NCBI GenBank assembly: GCA_947489315.1
Contig: CANLCX010000002.1
Span: forward strand, 868,001 to 932,000
Length of the DNA: 64,000 nucleotides
Source of the DNA: an uncultured Sphingomonadaceae bacterium
GTDB taxonomy: Bacteria; Pseudomonadota; Alphaproteobacteria; Sphingomonadales; Sphingomonadaceae
Direction: 5' to 3'
This document shows positions 8,850 to 16,910 of this stretch, one piece after another (the stretch's first letter is position 1; each line of letters starts with the position of its first letter). The translations under genes and the position numbers were made by a program. Below the pieces are notes generated by a model, which worked only from the letters and a program-made list of their open reading frames with translations, made no database searches and was not told the origin of the DNA.

Positions 8850-8926
8850 TGGTGCGCCCGACAGGAATCGAACCTGTGGCCCCCAGATTAGGAATCTGAT
8901 GCTCTATCCGACTGAGCTACGGGCGC
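8850..8926 (-). tRNA. tRNA-Arg (anticodon CCT)
   Basis: The reverse complement starts GCGCCCGTAGCTCAG. The anticodon loop TTCCTAA gives anticodon CCT (reads AGG). The T arm GGTTCGATTCC and an encoded CCA end are present. It is 77 nt long and convergent with the preceding tRNA-Leu. Confidence 0.97.
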
Positions 8927-8966
8927 GTTGAGGCTTTTTAGCTGCTGCTATGTCGATAGACCAGCG

Positions 8967-9473
8967 TCAATTTTGCGATTTTGGCGGTGTAACTGGCAAT
9001 GGAAGCGGCATTATCTCTACCCCCTCCTCCTGAAGTTCGGCAACGTCGTCTTTTGATGCCGTACCATGAATAGGAGTCGCATTTTTTTCGCCATAGTGAA
9101 TCGCGCGCGCCTGTTCGGGGAATTCTGTTCCGACCCACTTTGATTGTTCGAGCATCTTCGCTTGGGCTTTCGCAATCTTGCCCATCAATTCCTTATATTC
9201 TGAAGGAACCTCGACAGCGTTGCGCATCGGATGTGTATCATCCACTGCGTCAGATACGTTGGTTTGCTGCACTGAAGACATGGTATCACTGGATCGCTGA
9301 TTGGTTTTGATACCGACGTTAGGCGCCATCGCGGCTTTCTCGATTGTTTTGCTTCCACAGGTTGGGCAGTCAATCAGCCCCGCTAGCTGTTGTTCTTCAT
9401 AATCGCGCGAAGAACCAAACCAGCCCTCAAACTGATGCCCGCCTTCACGGCAGATAAGATCAAATACGATCAT
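8967..9473 (-). CDS. DUF1178 family protein
   Basis: 168-residue cytoplasmic protein beginning MIVFDLICREGGHQFEGWF, with Cys8 and a CPTCG pair at 36-39 that could bind zinc. This pattern matches DUF1178, a family of unknown function. The C-terminal half is more variable. Its ATG overlaps the stop of the upstream nitrilase-family gene by four bases. It is the last gene of the comF-grxC-nitrilase-DUF1178 operon. Confidence 0.88.
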   Translation of the reverse strand: MIVFDLICREGGHQFEGWFGSSRDYEEQQLAGLIDCPTCGSKTIEKAAMAPNVGIKTNQRSSDTMSSVQQTNVSDAVDDTHPMRNAVEVPSEYKELMGKIAKAQAKMLEQSKWVGTEFPEQARAIHYGEKNATPIHGTASKDDVAELQEEGVEIMPLPLPVTPPKSQN

Positions 9474-10309
9474 GAAGAAGCCCTTGGTGGCACGAATGGG
9501 CGGCGATTGGAAATCGCTGGAATACGGCTCCGAATCCGAACAATATCAGCTAGATCGATTTCGCATATCCCGACACCAGTAGCGGTTCCCATATCCAGCA
9601 AGACGTCTCCCCACGGATTGATTACCATGGAGTGGCCATATGTTGTGCGGCCATCTTGGTGCAAACCCGATTGCGCTGCCGCGACTACAAAAACGCCAGC
9701 CTCAATTGCGCGGGCGCGTAACAATATCTCCCAATGGGCTTTCCCGGTCGGGACCGTAAAGGCGGCTGGTATCGAGAGAATATCTGCGCCTGCATTGGTC
9801 AGCGCCTCAAAGAGCGCGGGAAACCGAAGATCATAGCAAATGGATAAGCCGATGGTAGCCTTACCGACGGGCGCTGTAATCGCCTCAGAACCGCCTTGAT
9901 AGGCGGCAGATTCGCGCCAAGTCTCACCGGTATCGAGATCAACATCAAAAAGATGAATTTTATCGTAGCGCGCAATGATCTTGCCATCTGGGTCGATCAG
10001 GAACGATCGATTGACCCATTTACTCGCATCATTGGCATCATGCCTTATCGCAAGAGAACCAATGGCAACCCAGATTTTTTTTCGAACAGCTGATTCGCAG
10101 GCTTCCTGCAGAACCAGATCATCATGTTCCTGGCAGATATTTAATGTTGCGCGATTTCGGTCGCGATCAAGAAATCCCGTCATTTCCGGTGTAAACAGGA
10201 TTTCAGCTCCCTGTTCCGCGGCTTCATTTATATGATTTCGTAGAGCCAATGCATTGGCAGCGGGATCTATGCCGCTGCACATCTGGGCCAAGGCGATACG
10301 ACTGGCCAA
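9470..10309 (-). CDS. Carbon-nitrogen hydrolase (nitrilase superfamily, Nit-type amidase)
   Basis: Cytoplasmic amidase of the nitrilase superfamily. The Glu-Lys-Cys triad is visible: Glu42 in ILFTPEMTGF, Lys117 in RYDKIHLFD and Cys158 in LSICYDLRFP. The 279-residue length suits Nit1/omega-amidase-like enzymes, which repair deaminated glutathione or hydrolyse omega-amides. Deaminated-glutathione amidase is plausible given the adjacent glutaredoxin, but the substrate is inferred. Initiation appears to be TTG, directly after the grxC stop codon (TAATTG). Confidence 0.88.
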   Translation of the reverse strand: MASRIALAQMCSGIDPAANALALRNHINEAAEQGAEILFTPEMTGFLDRDRNRATLNICQEHDDLVLQEACESAVRKKIWVAIGSLAIRHDANDASKWVNRSFLIDPDGKIIARYDKIHLFDVDLDTGETWRESAAYQGGSEAITAPVGKATIGLSICYDLRFPALFEALTNAGADILSIPAAFTVPTGKAHWEILLRARAIEAGVFVVAAAQSGLHQDGRTTYGHSMVINPWGDVLLDMGTATGVGICEIDLADIVRIRSRIPAISNRRPFVPPRASS

Positions 10310-10567
10310 TTATAGGGCCAGAAGTTCGTCCAATTTTCCGGCATCATTAAGCGATGCAAGATCATCAGAACCACCAATATGATCACCGTTGATAAATATC
10401 TGCGGCACTGTGGTTCTCCCACCAGCCCGCTGAATCATCTCCTCGCGCTTAGGCCCGCCCATGGTTATGTCGGTTTCCTCAAAGGCCACGTCCTTATCCT
10501 TCAGCAAACCTTTCGCTCGAAAACAATATCCGCACGTGAATTTCGTGTAAATTTCAACTTTTGCCAT
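10310..10567 (-). CDS. grxC: Glutaredoxin 3
   Basis: 85-residue dithiol glutaredoxin. The redox motif is CGYC (Cys12-Cys15), a variant of the usual CPYC, followed by the TVPQIF cis-proline loop and the GGSDDL glutathione-binding turn. It reduces protein disulfides with glutathione. The ATG at 10567 gives the normal start MAKVEIYTK. It lies 88 bases downstream of comF and abuts the nitrilase-family gene. Confidence 0.94.
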   Translation of the reverse strand: MAKVEIYTKFTCGYCFRAKGLLKDKDVAFEETDITMGGPKREEMIQRAGGRTTVPQIFINGDHIGGSDDLASLNDAGKLDELLAL

Positions 10568-10655
10568 AGAAATATTCCAATATTTTTCGATTACCCTGCA
10601 AATGGCCCCGATCACGCGGTAAATCAACTCTGCTGGCTGGAGTTCGTCACTTTAA

Positions 10656-11396
10656 TCAGGCCTTGTCATAGTCGGTTAAAACTCTCGCCCAACAGAAAAC
10701 TAAAACTTTATTCGCACCGGATTGTTTTAGCAAACCGGCGCAGGCATTGGCTGTGGATCCGGTGGTATATACATCATCGACCAATATAATGGTTTTTCCT
10801 GCAACTCGGTCACTCACACCTGATGGTAACAGAAATGCTTCATTGACGATTTTGCGGCGCTTTTTCGCCGACATTGACCGCAAGGGCGGCGTCGCTTTTT
10901 TGCGGACCAGAATATCACTATTCATCACAATACCACTGCGTTTGGAAAGTGCATTCCCGATAAGGACCGACTGGTTAAATCCGCGCGACCATAGACGCCA
11001 GCGATGTAGCGGCACCGGAATGATAACCGCATCTACTGGTACTTCATCTAAAAACCGCTCCATATGTTGCCCGATCAGTTCGGCCAACCCCAAGCGTGCA
11101 CCATATTTCAGCCGCATGGCCAGTAAGCCGCTCTTGTCGTCATATGCGACCACAGCCCGCACACCATCATGCGCCGGTCGTTCCTTTAGACAAGATATGC
11201 ATTGAGCACCTTCGCCTTGGGCAAAAGCAAATGGTTTTCCGCAAGAGGCACACCAGGGTTCATTCAAAAAATCTAGATTTTGCCAGCATGACAAACAAAA
11301 CCGATTATCGGCCTCCACTGTGACACCGCATATCGGGCAGCGCGGTGGCAACGCGAAATCAACGACCATTTTTAGTAGAGCCGACAAAATCCTCAT
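10656..11396 (-). CDS. ComF family protein (phosphoribosyltransferase-like)
   Basis: 246-residue protein with N-terminal CPICG, CLSCW, CASCG and CISCL zinc-binding pairs, then a type I phosphoribosyltransferase fold with the PRPP loop ILVDDVYTTGSTA near residue 200. ComF proteins are associated with DNA uptake in competent bacteria; the biochemical reaction is unknown. I choose the ATG at 11396. The longer frame would extend into the divergent methyltransferase. First gene of the comF-grxC-nitrilase-DUF1178 operon. Confidence 0.9.
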   Translation of the reverse strand: MRILSALLKMVVDFALPPRCPICGVTVEADNRFCLSCWQNLDFLNEPWCASCGKPFAFAQGEGAQCISCLKERPAHDGVRAVVAYDDKSGLLAMRLKYGARLGLAELIGQHMERFLDEVPVDAVIIPVPLHRWRLWSRGFNQSVLIGNALSKRSGIVMNSDILVRKKATPPLRSMSAKKRRKIVNEAFLLPSGVSDRVAGKTIILVDDVYTTGSTANACAGLLKQSGANKVLVFCWARVLTDYDKA

Positions 11397-11436
11397 TAGC
11401 TCTTGTCGCCCGTTCCTCCCGAAGGCACAAGACCAT

Positions 11437-12306
11437 ATGCAACATGCAGACAAGCCCAAGGAGTTATTTGATCGCGGACGCCGTCGTCACTTTCGCGACC
11501 GTGCTTTTTTCCGCACTCAAGGAAATGATTTTATCGGCCAAATTATGGCAGACGAAATATTAGACAGGCTTTCTCTGGTAAAGCGGGATTTTAAAAAATG
11601 CCTTTTGATCGGGCAAGCGGGGCATTATCTCGCTTCCGCTCTGGGAAATGCAGGCATAGAAACTGTTACCGCCGATTCCGGCTTTGCTTCAGTTGCTGCG
11701 ACACAGGGCATCCAATGCGATGAAGATCGCGCACCTTTTGCTGATCATAGCTTTGACCTCGTGATCAATGTGGGGACCCTAGACAGTGTTAATGATCTAC
11801 CTGGTGCTTTGGTCCTGACACGGCGTATCTTAGAACCGGACGGCTTATTGCTTGCCTCTTTCATTGGGGCCGAGAGTTTCACAACCCTGAAATCCATATT
11901 GATGCAAGCTGAGGGTAACCGGGTCGCGGCCCATATTCATCCGCAGATCGATATCCGGACTGTCGGCGACCTTGTATCGCGCGTAGGCTTGGCCTTGCCT
12001 GTTGTAGACAGTGATGGCTTGGATCTACGCTACCGAGAGTTCGACAAGCTGATCAATGATATCAGGGATATGGGGGGTAGTAATGCCCTGGATGGCAAAA
12101 TCAGCCCGCTTTCGCGTACTATATACAAACAGGCGAAAGAAATATTTCAAAACAAGGCCGATCCGGAAGGAAAAATAACCGAGCATATTGAGCTCATATA
12201 TTTATGCGGTTGGGCACCCCATCCCGATCAACCGGCACCCGCGCGTCGTGGTAGTGGTCAGGTATCCCTTAAAACAGCGCTCAACAAACCAACGAGTGAT
12301 CTATAA
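11437..12306 (+). CDS. SAM-dependent methyltransferase, BioC/NDUFAF5-like
   Basis: 289-residue class I methyltransferase-like protein. It begins MQHADKPKELFDRGRRRHF, a pattern shared with alphaproteobacterial relatives of the complex I assembly factor NDUFAF5. Motif I (CLLIGQAGHY) lacks the classical GxGxG, but the later strand with DLVINVGTLDSVNDLPGAL is conserved. NDUFAF5 is thought to hydroxylate an arginine rather than methylate, so the reaction here is uncertain. It is divergent from comF with a 40-base gap. Its stop overlaps mutT convergently. Confidence 0.82.
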   Translation: MQHADKPKELFDRGRRRHFRDRAFFRTQGNDFIGQIMADEILDRLSLVKRDFKKCLLIGQAGHYLASALGNAGIETVTADSGFASVAATQGIQCDEDRAPFADHSFDLVINVGTLDSVNDLPGALVLTRRILEPDGLLLASFIGAESFTTLKSILMQAEGNRVAAHIHPQIDIRTVGDLVSRVGLALPVVDSDGLDLRYREFDKLINDIRDMGGSNALDGKISPLSRTIYKQAKEIFQNKADPEGKITEHIELIYLCGWAPHPDQPAPARRGSGQVSLKTALNKPTSDL

Positions 12307-12771
12307 GGCCACAAGCAATTGTTCGACCAAAGGTCGATCAGCAGGCGGCATATCAAGATGCCGTAATTCCTGCAAAGGAAGCCATTGCATGGCGGTTGCC
12401 TCGAGATTAATCGCCTGCCCCGTCCACTCATGACACGTGTATAGGAGCAGCAGAAGATGTTTGGTGCCCAGAGGTTCGCTGGCAAATGCGACCGGGCTTA
12501 AAGCATCTGTTTCAACGACTAGTCCGAGCTCTTCTTCCAATTCACGAACAAGTGCCTCCTCAGGCGTTTCGCCAGCTTCTACCTTGCCTCCAGGAAACTC
12601 CCAAAGACCTGCCATTGGTTTTCCTGCCGGGCGCTGTTGGACCAAAATATTCTTATCCTGATCAACCAGAGCGGCGGCAACCACAAACAGATATGTCGGA
12701 TTATTTTCCACTTTTTTTGGTGATGTAAGGATTTTGTTAATCCCTTTCTGTGAAAAACGAATTGTTCGCAA
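12301..12771 (-). CDS. MutT-type Nudix hydrolase (oxidised dNTP pyrophosphatase)
   Basis: A perfect Nudix box (GX5EX7REUXEEXG) begins at GGKVEAGETPEE and continues through RELEEELG. With QQRPAGKPMAGLWEFPGG before it, this is the (d)NTP pyrophosphohydrolase MutT pattern, which cleans 8-oxo-dGTP from the nucleotide pool. The frame has no ATG upstream of the domain. I give the TTG at 12771, which has AAAGG ten bases upstream; a GTG at 12708 is an alternative. Its 3' end overlaps the methyltransferase stop. Confidence 0.88.
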   Translation of the reverse strand: MRTIRFSQKGINKILTSPKKVENNPTYLFVVAAALVDQDKNILVQQRPAGKPMAGLWEFPGGKVEAGETPEEALVRELEEELGLVVETDALSPVAFASEPLGTKHLLLLLYTCHEWTGQAINLEATAMQWLPLQELRHLDMPPADRPLVEQLLVAL

Positions 12772-12806
12772 CTTAGCAGAACCTTTGAAGCGTGAAGAGG
12801 GATATA

Positions 12807-12977
12807 ATGAATCTATTGAAAAAATTATATCGTTCGGAACAGGGGGCGACGGCTATTGAATATGGTTTGATTTTGGCATTGATCGCTATTGCCGCAATTG
12901 TAGCAATAAGTGGTTTGGCCAACACTACCGTAAACATGTGGAATGATGTGGCCGAAGAGGTCGTCACCAATTCATAA
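12807..12977 (+). CDS. Flp/Fap-type IVb pilin (first copy)
   Basis: 56-residue pilin subunit. A short basic leader ends at SEQG and is followed by the hydrophobic pilin helix ATAIEYGLILALIAIAAIVA, the hallmark of Flp pilins processed by a TadV/CpaA-type peptidase. The ATG at 12807 has GAGGG 6 bases upstream. It is followed 114 bases later by a second, non-identical pilin. No tad/cpa secretion genes are in this window. Confidence 0.92.
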   Translation: MNLLKKLYRSEQGATAIEYGLILALIAIAAIVAISGLANTTVNMWNDVAEEVVTNS

Positions 12978-13091
12978 ATAGCCGTTGCACGTTAAACAAT
13001 TCGAAAGGTTTCTAACTTAGTGCATTGAACATCAGACCAGATTTTAGGTTTGATTGGGTAAGTGAAGTTAGTCAAATATAGGAGACCAGAC

Positions 13092-13256
13092 ATGAAATTA
13101 GTACGTAAAATGTTTAAGAACGAAGAAGGCGCAACTGCCATTGAATATGGTTTGATTGCTGCTCTGATCGCTGTTGCAGCTATCGTTGCTATGGGTCAGT
13201 TGGGTAACACACTCGGCAACACCTTCAACGAAGTAAACACCGAAATGGCTAACTAG
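13092..13256 (+). CDS. Flp/Fap-type IVb pilin (second copy)
   Basis: 54-residue Flp pilin with NEEGATAIEYGLIAALIAVA, closely related to the preceding gene but with a different C-terminus (GNTLGNTFNEVNTEMAN). The ATG at 13092 has AGGAG 8 bases upstream. Its own leader region and a strong downstream terminator suggest independent, possibly high-level expression. It is probably a major adhesion pilin subunit. Confidence 0.93.
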   Translation: MKLVRKMFKNEEGATAIEYGLIAALIAVAAIVAMGQLGNTLGNTFNEVNTEMAN

Positions 13257-13287
13257 CACCAATTGCTATAAGCTTAAGTTACAAGAG

Positions 13288-13321
13288 GACGGCGGCCCGA
13301 AACGGCCGCCGTCTTTTTTTT
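13288..13321 (+). terminator. Rho-independent terminator after the Flp pilins
   Basis: Perfect 10-bp stem GACGGCGGCC/GGCCGCCGTC with loop CGAAAC, followed by a run of eight or more T. It lies 31 bases after the pilin stop. Confidence 0.95.
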
Positions 13322-13337
13322 CTTGCCAGAATTTCGA

Positions 13338-14849
13338 CTAATAAGTGACGATTTTCACCTTGTCTCCGGCACGCAACTGGTCGTTTGACCTAAGCCGGTT
13401 TAGCACAAGAAATCGGTCTTTCTGATAGTCGGTATATGCCATTTTCTTCGCCATGCTGTCGATAGTATCTCTACTTTTTACCGTCACGACATCAATTTTA
13501 CGCGGTTTGATAGAGGCAGCCTCACGAGCGGTCATCCGTTTTATGCTTTGATACATGCTTGAAAAAACGTTCGCCTGACCGGCTGGAGCCAGAGTAGCGA
13601 AGTGGAAAGCGCTGGTTTTCGAAAATTCATAGGCGAATATCGTCACGTCGACTTGACTATTGCCGCTGGTCACACGGCCCGTTGCATATGCTGCGGGCAA
13701 GCCATTGACGGTAGTCCGCTGAATATCTCCATAGGTGATATTCTTTCCCTTTCCCGATAACGCCTTGAAAGCCGACGCAATGTAGGTTGTCATATTTCCG
13801 TTGTAGGAGCCTGTTGTGAATTGCCCTTTGCCAGCTGAGCCATTGATTGTGACCGCTGTGGTTCCATTTTGCATTGCAAAACCATTCGGCACGCTGAATT
13901 TAAGCTTGAGATCAGGATGAAGAAAGCTATTTCCCTCGATTACGCCTTGTTTTGGATCATCACCATACATCACGCCATCAAGATTCTTTAAAAACGCTTC
14001 CCGATTACGCTTACCGCCTGTAATTCCCAGTTTACTGGCATTTTTGGCGGCCCTGGAAACGCGCTGGACTGGATTAGGATGTGTGCTGGCCCATGTCGGA
14101 ACGCTCCGCGCATCTCGGCCAGCGGCACGGGCATCAATGGCCGATTGTGCTGCAAGCGATTCGAGCATAGTGGAAAGCGCCTGGGGCGCATATCCGGCAG
14201 ATGCGAGATATTCTATACCCAAATCATCAGCTTCATATTCCTGTTTTCGGGAATATTTTAACGTCAAGAGCTGACTGCCTGTTCCCAAAACCTCTTGTCC
14301 AAGCTTACCTAAGGCAGAATCCCCAAGCAGAACCGCCGCTCCGATCTGGCCCAAAGCACCTAAAATACTGTTCCGCTTCGCCGCTTTTTGTCTTTTCTGG
14401 CTGTGGCGAGCAGCGACATGTCCCACTTCATGGCCGAGAACACCAGCCATCTCGGCTTCATCATTCATCAACGCCATCAGTTGGCGGGTGAGATAAACAT
14501 AGCCGCCGGGGATAGCAAAAGCGTTATTTACCGGGCTGTTCAGCAAAGTAACGGTAAAATCACTACGGGCATCGCCTAGTCCCGATTGTACTGCAATATC
14601 TTGACCAACGCGGACGACATAGGCGGTTTGAGGACCGGAATAGCTACCACCAAATTCTTGCAATAATTGTGGATGAACCTCTGCACCTTTTTGCTTGTCC
14701 GCAGCCGAAATCGTTCGCACATTGCCTTTTTGGGCAGACGAGCTGCTACCGGCAGATTCAACAGATCCAGCGTCGGCACCGGAACCTCCGCAAGCTGCCA
14801 ATGATAGAACAGCAACGGTCGACAGAATTTTTTTAGATTTCATTCTCAT
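13338..14849 (-). CDS. M48 family metalloprotease, lipoprotein with C-terminal LysM-like domain
   Basis: 503-residue envelope protein. A lipoprotein signal ends LSLAAC with Cys20. The M48 zinc site HEVGH is at 140-144, with the third ligand in EYEADDLG. The C-terminal 50 residues (VKSRDTIDSMAKKM to LRAGDKVKIV) resemble a LysM-type peptidoglycan-binding repeat. It is similar to BepA/YfgC-like periplasmic quality-control proteases, though tetratricopeptide repeats are not obvious. The ATG at 14849 follows AAGGAGAG. It is likely anchored in an envelope membrane. Confidence 0.9.
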   Translation of the reverse strand: MRMKSKKILSTVAVLSLAACGGSGADAGSVESAGSSSSAQKGNVRTISAADKQKGAEVHPQLLQEFGGSYSGPQTAYVVRVGQDIAVQSGLGDARSDFTVTLLNSPVNNAFAIPGGYVYLTRQLMALMNDEAEMAGVLGHEVGHVAARHSQKRQKAAKRNSILGALGQIGAAVLLGDSALGKLGQEVLGTGSQLLTLKYSRKQEYEADDLGIEYLASAGYAPQALSTMLESLAAQSAIDARAAGRDARSVPTWASTHPNPVQRVSRAAKNASKLGITGGKRNREAFLKNLDGVMYGDDPKQGVIEGNSFLHPDLKLKFSVPNGFAMQNGTTAVTINGSAGKGQFTTGSYNGNMTTYIASAFKALSGKGKNITYGDIQRTTVNGLPAAYATGRVTSGNSQVDVTIFAYEFSKTSAFHFATLAPAGQANVFSSMYQSIKRMTAREAASIKPRKIDVVTVKSRDTIDSMAKKMAYTDYQKDRFLVLNRLRSNDQLRAGDKVKIVTY

Positions 14850-14974
14850 CACACTCTCCTTGAGCCTAGTGTATATCACACTGCCGTAGAGCGGAAGAGC
14901 AGCCCTTGTAAAACTGCGTCACCGTCGTCCGGAGAGATGCACCGGTTACCGTTTTCAAAGCAGCGGATAGAGCC

Positions 14975-15925
14975 TTATAAAGTACCAATTCTAAGGAATT
15001 TTTCTCGACGCATCGCGCGTAACTCTTGGCGGTCTAGAACAATCAAGTTATCGATTTCTTCGGAAATTGCTTTACCCAATGTAGCGATACAGAGGCCAGA
15101 GTCACGATGCGCGCCACCAACAGGCTCCTCCACGATACGGTCGATAACGCCGAGTGCTTTCAAATTCTGTGCGGTAATCTTCATCGCATCTGCAGCGACG
15201 TCGGCCTTGTCGCCCGTACGCCACAATATTGATGCGCAACCTTCCGGCGAGATGACCGAATAAACCGCATGCTCTAACATCAACACGCGTTCTGCCGCCG
15301 CCAGTGCCACGGCGCCCCCAGAACCACCTTCGCCAACAATGACCGCTACCATCGGAACACCTAAGGAAAGGCATTTTTCAGTTGATCGCGCAATAGCTTC
15401 TGCTTGCCCGCGTTCTTCTGCCGACACACCGGGAAAGGCACCTGACGTGTCAACCAAGGTCACAACCGGCAAAGAAAACCGGTCCGCAATATCCATTAAT
15501 CTTATGGCTTTGCGATATCCTTCCGGCTTTCCCATCCCGAAATTGTGCCGCAACCGACTTTCGGTATCATCACCCTTTTCGTGACCGATGACAATTATCC
15601 GCTGGTCGCCCATTTTTGCAAAACCACCAATGATCGCTTGATCATCACCAAAATTTCGATCGCCGCCAAGGGGAATGAACTCATCAAAGAGACCGGCGAC
15701 GAAATCCTTGAAGTGCGGACGCTCAGGATGACGAGCAACCTGCGTTTTCTGCCACGGCGTCAGACTCGAATATGTATCGCTGAGCATTTTCGCCGATTTG
15801 GCCTGCAATTTTGCAATTTCAGATTCAATGTCGAGCGAACCTTCGTCTGCGGTCTCGCGGAGTTCAATGATCCGTGATTCAAGTGCCGCAATCGGTTTTT
15901 CAAAATCAAGAAATGATGTCATCAT
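14975..15925 (-). CDS. accA: Acetyl-CoA carboxylase carboxyltransferase subunit alpha
   Basis: 316 residues, normal for AccA. It opens with the coiled-coil [17 protein letters not shown] and contains the crotonase-like core with [43 protein letters not shown] and GEGGSGGA. With AccD it transfers CO2 from carboxybiotin to acetyl-CoA, the first committed step in fatty acid synthesis. It lies just downstream of xerD on the same strand. Either of two tandem ATG codons could start it. Confidence 0.97.
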   Translation of the reverse strand: MMTSFLDFEKPIAALESRIIELRETADEGSLDIESEIAKLQAKSAKMLSDTYSSLTPWQKTQVARHPERPHFKDFVAGLFDEFIPLGGDRNFGDDQAIIGGFAKMGDQRIIVIGHEKGDDTESRLRHNFGMGKPEGYRKAIRLMDIADRFSLPVVTLVDTSGAFPGVSAEERGQAEAIARSTEKCLSLGVPMVAVIVGEGGSGGAVALAAAERVLMLEHAVYSVISPEGCASILWRTGDKADVAADAMKITAQNLKALGVIDRIVEEPVGGAHRDSGLCIATLGKAISEEIDNLIVLDRQELRAMRREKFLRIGTL

Positions 15926-15953
15926 ATTCGGTTAGAACCGCTAGACAAAAACG

Positions 15954-16850
15954 TCAACGCGAGAGATTGTGGCGACCAAGAGGATGCCGGTTGTTCACCA
16001 GTTCAACCAGCCGCGCACTGTCAACATGCGTATATATTTGGGTAGTGCTGATATCGCTATGCCCCAATAAAGTTTGCAATGCGCGCAGATCAGCTCCGCC
16101 TTCCAATAAATGAGTAGCGAAGGCGTGCCGCAGAACATGAGGACTTATTTTGGTCGGATTAATGTCTGATTTAGCCGCTAGATCTTTGATAATCTGAAAT
16201 AATCTTATACGGCTGAGATGGCCGGTTCGTGACGGAAAAAGAAATTTCTCATCTGGCTCAACATGCTCCGCCCATTTCTTCACTGCCTGGCGTGCGCGAT
16301 CAGAAATCGGAACCAATCGCTCTTTTCCACCCTTACCGCTAATGATCAAAAATGGTCGATCCATCATCATAGATTTGCGCGGTAATGATACCAGTTCGCT
16401 GGCCCTAAGGCCGGAGCCATAAAGCAGCTCAACCAGAGCTGCCAACCGTACATCCTTTGGTCGAGTCTTCGTGCAGTTCAATCCGGTTTCGATCGTCTCA
16501 AAAAGTCTCGCAATTTCCTCATGGGACAGAATTTTGGGAAGCGAACGTTGTCCGCCCGGACGCGGAAGCGCATCTGAAGGATCCTCCTCCCGAAAACCCT
16601 CCTCAACCAGAAACCCAAAAAACCGGCGTAATGATGACGATTTACGGGAAACGCTATTATTTTTCAAATCACTCCAGGAAGCAGCAATATCCTGCAATCC
16701 GCTTTGATCCGCGATCGATAATTCACCTTTAGCAATGCTCGATGCCTGTTCCAGATCCGAACGATAGGCTGACAATGTATTGTTTGAGGCACCGCTCTCT
16801 GCCGCCATCATCTCCAGAAACCGGTCAATATAGGCGGGGTCATTACTCAT
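15954..16850 (-). CDS. xerD: Tyrosine recombinase XerD
   Basis: 298-residue site-specific recombinase resolving chromosome dimers at dif. It has an N-terminal core-binding SAM-like domain. The catalytic residues are seen as GLRASELV (Arg), GKGGKERLVP (Lys), HVLRHAFATHLLEGG (His-x-x-Arg), LLGHSDISTTQIYTHV (His and the Tyr nucleophile). XerD rather than XerC is inferred from the divergent aroK-aroB neighbourhood and the overall pattern. It is probably housekeeping rather than a mobile-element integrase. Confidence 0.9.
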   Translation of the reverse strand: MSNDPAYIDRFLEMMAAESGASNNTLSAYRSDLEQASSIAKGELSIADQSGLQDIAASWSDLKNNSVSRKSSSLRRFFGFLVEEGFREEDPSDALPRPGGQRSLPKILSHEEIARLFETIETGLNCTKTRPKDVRLAALVELLYGSGLRASELVSLPRKSMMMDRPFLIISGKGGKERLVPISDRARQAVKKWAEHVEPDEKFLFPSRTGHLSRIRLFQIIKDLAAKSDINPTKISPHVLRHAFATHLLEGGADLRALQTLLGHSDISTTQIYTHVDSARLVELVNNRHPLGRHNLSR

Positions 16851-16910
16851 GATGTCACGACGATAGCGATGGACTGCGCCAATGGGAAGTCTGGCATCCG
16901 CTCTCAGATA

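Noticed and set aside
8740-8926. tRNA-Leu/tRNA-Arg pair as an integration site
   Set aside because: No duplicated tRNA 3' ends, integrase or change in gene character flanks them.
15954-16850. Tyrosine recombinase as an integrase of a mobile element
   Set aside because: The gene sits in the accA-xerD-aroKB housekeeping neighbourhood with no att repeats, tRNA target or phage genes, so XerD is the better reading.
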